Assembly (NCBI GenBank): GCA_021234155.1
Contig: JAJEKV010000060.1
Location: 5,166,323 to 5,230,322 of the forward strand
From: Isoetes taiwanensis
Lineage: Eukaryota > Streptophyta > Lycopodiopsida > Isoetales > Isoetaceae
Length of the DNA stretch: 64,000 nucleotides
Reading direction: 5' to 3'
Of this stretch, positions 57,730-64,000 are shown one piece after another (position 1 is the first letter of the stretch; every line of letters begins with the position of its first letter). A program made the translations under genes and the position numbers. The notes beneath the pieces are model-generated. The model searched no databases and was not told the DNA's origin. It was given only the letters and a program-made list of their open reading frames with translations.

Positions 57730-58990
57730 TGAAAGATATTCTTTTCTTATAAACAGGGTCCTTTTGGCTGCCTTAACTGTGGCACTCTTCAAATAGCTGG
57801 ACTTTCTAGGACTCTCCAGTAGCATTAACAACATTATCAGCATCTCTATCTTAGGGCTACGAAACTGCCATAGAAATTGCGGGCAAGGTATGTGATCTCT
57901 ATGTCCGAGTTTGACTTAAAGTTTCAATCCTCATCTGTGGGACAAATCTCCATGCATAGATTCAAACGAATTCTAATGACGTAAAAGCTTTGTATTCAAT
58001 GTGATGCCATATATCTCTGCTGATTCCTTGCCTTATTTTCCCTTTTCTTAGGAGATCCGTAGCTTAAAAATAGCTAGGCTTATACCAGCATATTTTTTGT
58101 GCTTTTTGAGAGTTTTATTTGGCGCGGGATCCTCTTGTTCAGATGTGCAGCTATGGCAACTGGGTACCACAGATTCCCAATCAAATCTACTCTGTGCCGT
58201 GCAACCTTAAAACTCTGCCAGTTATAACGGCGTCATATATATCTATGAGCAGAGTGTGGCAATGGACATATTTGGCATCTTGTTGGATTTTCGGTAACAA
58301 TTTCAGATGGTATTGCGATATGGCATCTGTTTCTGTTTTTTCTTTGATTCTTATTTTGGAGCAGTTCAAGATGAAACCAAAGGATTTGAAAAAGCAATAC
58401 TTGTGATGTACTATATCATTCTAACAGTGCCATCTATAGTGTATGCCAAATAAGTTGTTTGTGCCAGTGAATATTAGTGCACATTTTGAACGCTCAAAAT
58501 TTTTTACTCTTTATGGATGCAAGATTTAAGTAAACAGCTGATTTTGGACCTTGATCTTTGCACTGAAGAGATATTCTGCAAATAGGAGGTCTGATTTCTT
58601 CAGACGGTTGCACCATTGTACCCCTTGAAGACATATAGAATTGCATGTCACGGTCTGCTTGTCGCTACAGAAATTCGAAAAGCTCGAAAAGCCTATTGAA
58701 GCTGGTAAATGAATGGTGCATGAATGTGCAGTTTACAATAGTTTACATGATTCTTGTATTGCAATATTGAGATTACAGATAATGAATATAATGACTATAT
58801 AAAATGTACTCAATAGTTGTTTGCAATGGAAATAATTTGTTTGTCTTGATGTTATTGTGCTTTTTAGTAATTAATATTTAGGCCCATAAAGTTTACCTAT
58901 GTTTGCTTTAGTTAGGGCCCGAAGGGCCCAAATTTTTTTTTAATATAACAATCAACACACAACTACCATTAACATTATTAACACAAACCA
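57730..58990. other. No gene seen
   Basis: No supported frame. The plus-strand frame 58119-58406 has no domain. Confidence 0.45.
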
Positions 58991-59355
58991 TTGCATTTAA
59001 CACATTTAAATTAAAATCCCCCTTAAACCCCCTTTGGTTTGGGTGCATATTCACACGGGGGGTTACTCCGGGCAACGAGAGCTGTCGGATGGGCATATTT
59101 GCCCTTTATTCCAAGATCTGGACCGTACATAGCGATCCTCGTTTGTGGGGTATGCATGTACAAGTTTTTGTATACTGTATATTAAGGTTTGCAAAATACT
59201 ATAAGATTTGAGAGAATGTACTTAATGGTGTTAATTTTGTACATGTATTGTAAATATATTTTTGGAGCTCTCGCTGCCCTACGTAACCCCCCGTGTGAAT
59301 ATGCACCCAAACCAAAGGGGGTTTAAGGGGGATTTTAATTTAAATGTGTTGCATG
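58991..59355. mobile_element. 365-bp foldback element (MITE)
   Basis: Long terminal inverted repeats of about 90 bp. The left arm (58991-59083) holds TTTAAATTAAAATCCCCC, CCCCTTTGGTTTGGGTGC and ATATTCACACGGGGGGTTAC. The right arm (59266-59355) is its reverse complement with few differences. The middle of about 180 bp holds CAAGTTTTTGTATACTG, resembling the repeat boundary motif. It encodes nothing. Target duplication is unresolved because the flanks (TTGCAT) are themselves symmetric. Confidence 0.85.
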
Positions 59356-59955
59356 CAACTTAAGATATAAAAAAAAAAATGAGAATACCTCCAAAATGTA
59401 AAATTTGGTGCAAATCCCACGTACTGACCTCTACAGGGAAGCGTACATACCATAACAGGTTCGCAATGCTTCAAAGTGACAATCGAAAGAACTCTAAGCA
59501 CTTCACAAATGAAACTAATGAACAAAGTTTAAAAGTTTTAACATGAACATAATACATGCTGATATGAGGAACCAAATAAGGTTTACATGGCAAACTCCAA
59601 GCTCTGTTCCGCAACACGAAAGGAAAAAATATAAATGATACTATCAATAACTATAAAGTTATTCAGGTTCGGTAAACTACAGTACAATGCAACACTACAG
59701 GGCATGCGACACCCTGTAACTTAGAACATCACCCTTTATGCAGCATCAGGTCATTGCACCAGAATTTGCCAAGCTGACTTGCCCGAGTGGAACTATAGCC
59801 AAAACACCAGCACATTTTAAAGCCACAAGGCATCACACCCAACCATCGAAATTCAACAATACCAATCCTTTCAAAATCGTTCAACAGTTAGCCCAATGTA
59901 CATGATCTTTAACCCTTTAGCAGGCTGTTCACACGATAAGCAAAAATCCTTTTCC
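59356..59955. other. No gene seen
   Basis: AT-rich sequence without supported frames. Confidence 0.5.
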
Positions 59956-59956
59956 A

Positions 59957-60070
59957 CATTCCACCATCTTACTTCTGCTTAAAACGTCCAATTGTGTAGC
60001 TGGCCACTGTACTCAGATAACATTCCACCATCTTACTTCTGCTTAAAAGGTCCAATCGTGTAGCTAGCCG
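59957..60070 (+). repeat. Tandem duplication, period about 62 bp, at LINE start
   Basis: ACATTCCACCATCTTACTTC...GTCCAAT-GTGTAGCT occurs at 59957 and again near 60019. The second copy runs directly into LINE coding sequence. It may have formed during LINE integration. Confidence 0.8.
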
Positions 60071-60074
60071 CAAT

Positions 60075-61804
60075 GCACGACGTGACTTGTATTGTTGTTT
60101 CGTGGATTTTAAGATGGCATATAATACGGTCCCTCGGGACCTGTTGCGGCAACGCTTGCAGGAGCTACATGTCCCACACGATTTGCAGAATGCCATCTAC
60201 CGGCTCTATGACGGAATATATGCCACTTTGCCTGCGTCAGATCACTGGGTGAATAGCACCATAGGTGTTAAACAAGGATGTCCGTTATCTCCAATGCTTT
60301 TTGGACTCTATATTGACAAGTTGGAGACCTGGATGTAAGACTAAGAACATGGAGGTGGTGGTCTGCAGTTGCCAGAGGCATATACAATAAAATAGTTGCT
60401 CTATGTAGACGATCTGGGCTTATTGTCCCATACATCTAGGAGTATGCATGAACATTTGGATGCTCTCAGTCGATTTCGTGACATAGCAGGAATGACTATC
60501 AACCTGCAGAAAACCAAGCTGTTGCAAATCCTGTCTGCACAGCATGATATCCCAGACTTCTATTACAGAGGACAAAGGATGGAAGTTGTAAGGACCTTTA
60601 AGTATCTGGGAATCGATTTTTCTGCTAATATGCTATGGGATGACTATGTAGAAAGAAGGGTCAGCGCGGGATGGAAAGCCCTGTATGCAATGCAGAATAG
60701 CTGTTATAGAATAGATCTCTGCGATTGGCCACGCGAAGCACACCTGTTCCAAGCACTCGTTGAACCGGTATTGCTGTATGGGGTAGAGGTCTGGGGGCCA
60801 GCGATTAGCAAGAGCACTTGGGATAAGCTAGAGAGGGTACAGAAGGCCTTCCTGACATACAGCCTAGGCGTCAAGGACACGGTGCCTTATCCGATTTTGC
60901 TTTGATGAGGCGGCTTTTGGCCCTGCGCGATACGCTATTCGCGCGCAGCACGTTATGTATTTCCATAAGGTTTGAGAATGGATGCACAACGTCTCCCTCC
61001 GGGCTCGTTATTGGCACAAGGGCCGCAATGATCAAGAGAGTGTGGCGGGGAGCATTGTAAGGGGTGGTTCGCAAGATGGTCCATAGACTATCAGCAGTTA
61101 TGGATATCTTGGGATATCGCGGAACGGAGGTGCATCTGAATGAGCGCTTTGCTGCCTCTCTGTGGGATGTGCCCACTCTTGCAAAGCCCAAAACAGAGCA
61201 CTACCACACGCAGGTTAATCCGTTGCTTGAACATGGCCCCCACCAATATTTGAAGGCACACATCTCTACCAAGAAACGGGATGAGAACAGGGTCCCACCA
61301 TCTCAGAATTGAGACAGGCCGCTAGGGTATGGATAGAGGGCAGGGAATCCCCCGACGTGGGAGATTATGCCAGTGCTGTCACATGCAGATAGTAGAAGAT
61401 GAACACCATGCTCTACAGGAGTCTCCGGCATATGCACACATCCGAGCCGCTCATGCCGATCTCAGATGCTCTAAGATAGCAATTCATCAACTGCTGGCTT
61501 TGCCAATGGTTGCACGTCTTACGTCCTACATTCTGCAAGTCTCTACCGTCAGAGAGTCCCTTACAGCACAGGGAATTTGAGCACCCAGATAGGGAATTTG
61601 AACGCCTACTACAAGGGTTTTTCCTCCCACATGGGGGCTTTTTTCGTCCCAGTGGTAGAGACACATTGTATAGAGCTTTTGTGGTTTTCTTTTGTGTTTG
61701 GATACTATCCGATATATTGTATGTCTATAACCGTCTCATAGACCAGTTGGCCTCCATGGACGTTAAAATATACTTCCTTCCTTCCTTCCTTCCTTCCTTC
61801 CTTT
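60075..61804 (+). mobile_element. 5'-truncated LINE, plus strand
   Basis: Starts inside the reverse transcriptase (YCCFVDFKMAYNTVPRDLL). It continues through GVKQGCPLSPMLFGLY, the YVDD box (LLYVDDLGLLS near 60400), the thumb (TFKYLGIDF), and LYGVEVWGPAI to about 60905. After frameshifts it reaches the C-terminal zinc knuckle near 61370 (CQCCHMQIVEDEHH), whose last Cys is lost. The 3' end is CTCCATGGACGTTAAAATATA plus eight CTTC units (61771-61803). Target-primed retrotransposition would have left this truncated copy. It is a pseudogene. Confidence 0.85.
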
Positions 61805-62012
61805 GTCAAACCATTTTGACCATCAATTCATAATTTTTCTATATGAAATTGAATTAAATTAAGCTTGCAGGGTACTGCCTCTATATTTACAGAGTTTAAA
61901 GATAAAATGTCTTATAACTTATTTAAACATCTTCAATAATAATGGAATAAAATACAATAATTATAGTATCTAACCTAATTTGTGTTGCCTCCTAACTCAG
62001 TGTTTTGCCTCT
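61805..62012. other. Short intergenic gap
   Basis: AT-rich sequence between a LINE tail and a MITE target duplication. Nothing else. Confidence 0.5.
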
Positions 62013-62020
62013 GCTCCTTT

Positions 62021-62538
62021 CAATGTTGTTAAGTACGTCAAAATCCGTACGTTTAAAAAACGTTTTTTAAGATTTTTTGAAGATTTTTAAAATTTTTGGA
62101 AAAAATCTTTAAAAACGTATTTTATATAAAATACGTTAAAAATCTTTAAAATCCTTAAAAATCCTTAAAAATCCTTAAAAATCTTTGGACTATGATTTTT
62201 TTATCCAAATATATGTTATTCTTGATCTTATTTATCTTTGTATATAGAATTCTTATATATCTTAATCTCTATAATAATGTTTTTCTGAACTTTCTTAAGA
62301 GTTGCATGGCAAAGTAGCTATGATATCTTTGTAACTTAATAGTTTCTAATAACAGCATAAGCTTCTGATTTACTTGTTGGCATGCTACGTCTTGATAGCA
62401 GATATGTCCAATAAAACATTACAAAGAATGTGCAATTTTGTTTTTTTGGCTATACCAAATCATAAAAATCCTTTAAAAAACGTGAAGATTTTTATAGAGG
62501 TACTTTAAAAATAAAAAACGGGTTTTTTAACAACATTG
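62021..62538. mobile_element. 518-bp hAT-type MITE
   Basis: Terminal inverted repeats CAATGTTGTTAA (62021-62032) and TTAACAACATTG (62527-62538) are perfect over 12 bp. They are flanked by identical 8-bp copies GCTCCTTT at 62013-62020 and 62539-62546, as hAT elements leave. The interior is AT-rich with AAAATCCTT units (62145-62190), AAAAAACG motifs near both ends, and a perfect 24-bp palindrome at 62114-62137. Non-coding. Its ends differ from those of the hAT element at 3063-6640, so that element is not its source. Confidence 0.92.
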
Positions 62539-62570
62539 GCTCCTTTGGACTCTGGGAACAAAGAGGAATT

Positions 62571-64000
62571 GGTTTGAGAATAATAGAATAGAATAGAATA
62601 CATTATTGTCCCTTGTGCCCTGAGGCCTCTGGACTTGTGTAGCGTGGGCGAGCTCCCTGGTGGGGGCTACTAGCTCATCACGCTGTTTTGTTGTAGCCTT
62701 TTCTGAAGGCTCACTTTTTCCTATTAATGCCGGCACCCTACTTTGTTCTGGCTTCTAGGCCGTGCAGGTGTGCGTCTATATCAAACAGCTTTAAGCTGTA
62801 CATTTAGTGGGCATCTATGATTTGCCTCTTTAGCAAATCATATCGCAAGCCCTTTTTGTTCATGTGCTTCCCGGTGTCTGTTCAGCATCTCCCGTATTGC
62901 ATCTGCCAGGTCTCCCATTGTTTCTGTCCTTGCCATTATGGTATGTACTGATTGTCCCCACCTTACTCTCCTGTACTTTTCCCTGATGTCTGTGTAAGTT
63001 GGACATTCATTAAGCATGTGGTTTTCGTCCTCTATTTCCACTCTGTCACAGATTCTGCATAGCCTGTCCTGTATGTCTATTTTTCTCCACCTGTCCTTTT
63101 CAATTCTTAGATCATGACATCCCATCCTGAACTTTGCTAAAATATCTCTTCTCCGTTTTCCAAGCATGTTATCTTGGTACATTTGTTGTCCTATCATCTG
63201 CTCTGGATTAAATATTGATACAAGCCAGATTGTTTTGGGTCCTGTGTGTTTTTGCAGCCATGCCCGTGTAGCTTTACTTGCCCACTCCTCATTCCATTGG
63301 CCTTCATCGATCAGTTCGCTCAGATTCAGCCCCATTTCTCTGGTCCATATTGCTACATCCCTAAACCATCCACTGCTTGTGGTGATGTGCGACCTTGCTG
63401 ATTCGTTGATTGCGATGCTTGCTAACTTCTCTGACTTTTCACTTGCATTATTTCTTATGATGTATCTGATGGTCCTTTCCCATGCTCTCACTTCCATAGG
63501 TTTCTGACCTGTCTCATACACTATGGTTGTCAATGGTGTGTTTGCTCTTAGTTTGAATTCCTGTTTATGTAGCTGTCTGAAAATCCCTTCTTGCTTTTCC
63601 CATTTCTTGTCTGTTAGCCCCGGTCCCCAGGCTTCCGCCCCGTATAGCTGTGTTGTGACGACTACCGTGCCGAATAGATAGCATTTAATTTCCCGGCCTA
63701 TTATTCCGTTTTCATTTGCGAAGTTTTTCATGTTATAGTAGCTTCCTATGGTCGCTTGGAATCTAGCATCTGCCCCTTAAGCCCATTTCCCCTCGTGCCA
63801 TGTGTATCATACCCTAGATACTTGTACTCATTTGTTTCTTCTAATTTCGTCTCTAGATATTTGAACGGCTTTGTGATTATTCCCCGTTACCAAAAAAGAC
63901 TATTTTGGTTTTTGTGAGATTCATGTTAGCCCCCGCTTTTCACGTAAGATCCCTAGTAGTTTCAAAAGAACTGTGCATTCCCTTGTTCTTTGTGGCCATC
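62571..64000 (-). mobile_element. LINE, minus strand, runs off the window
   Basis: The 3' tail is (ATTCT)n (62582-62600 in reverse). Upstream is an untranslated region, then a 297-codon open frame (63731-62838) covering the end of the RT-linked region (LYGAEAWGPGL) and the C-terminal zinc knuckle CX2CX9HX4C (CRICDRVEIEDENH...C). Further LINE coding continues past 63731 in another frame to the window edge. Close in type to the LINE at 41245-41757. The catalytic RT core lies outside the window. Confidence 0.85.

Overview
The window looks like nuclear DNA of a land plant, probably one with a large, repeat-rich genome such as a fern, lycophyte or gymnosperm. The plant evidence is relics of a PAT1-type GRAS regulator, a cytochrome P450, a pentatricopeptide protein, a leucine-rich-repeat protein and an FCP1-like phosphatase, plus GT-AG introns and a Ty1/Copia retrotransposon primed by initiator-tRNA-Met. 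The species cannot be named from the sequence. Almost no intact host gene is visible. Most recognisable coding sequence belongs to mobile elements, many of them nested.

Positions 1-10950: a complete hAT-type transposon (3063-6640) has matching 17-bp ends and a flanking 8-bp duplication. It carries a three-exon transposase gene with one frameshift. It lies between two inverted arms of a dispersed repeat (about 535-1035 and 10335-10860). Beside each arm is a block of degenerate GATTC-rich satellite with a period near 11 bp.

Positions 10950-28370: mostly non-coding. It holds a P450 relic whose front has been replaced, in frame, by a GRAS relic (13084-15480). It also holds further copies of the dispersed repeats, small tandem duplications, PPR and LRR fragments, several unrecognised exon-like pieces and a small two-exon gene (26679-27362).

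Positions 28370-43000: a Copia element whose gag segment is inverted between two 207-bp inverted arms. It is cut in two by an 8,932-bp DNA transposon (30137-39068) with perfect 21-bp terminal inverted repeats and a 4-bp GAAT target duplication. The DNA transposon has two convergent, decayed genes: a DDE-like transposase with a Cys-rich region (minus strand), and a multi-exon protein combining coiled coil, RING finger and Ulp1-type (C48) cysteine protease (plus strand). This is the most interesting system in the window. The right half of the Copia also contains a truncated LINE and another small insertion.

Positions 43000-49040: minisatellite, a 230-bp direct repeat, and a second Copia copy of the same family, truncated at its 5' side, with a 3' long terminal repeat. 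All three copies of the protease start are interrupted just after the DSG triplet by a short GT...AG segment with in-frame stops. It behaves like an intron that could set the Gag to Gag-Pol ratio.

Positions 49040-64000: an FCP1-like phosphatase relic, paired hairpin repeats, a CACCACATATGG-rich array, a 365-bp foldback element, a 518-bp hAT-type MITE with a perfect 8-bp target duplication, and LINE copies or tails on both strands. Each LINE ends in a different 4- or 5-bp tandem repeat.
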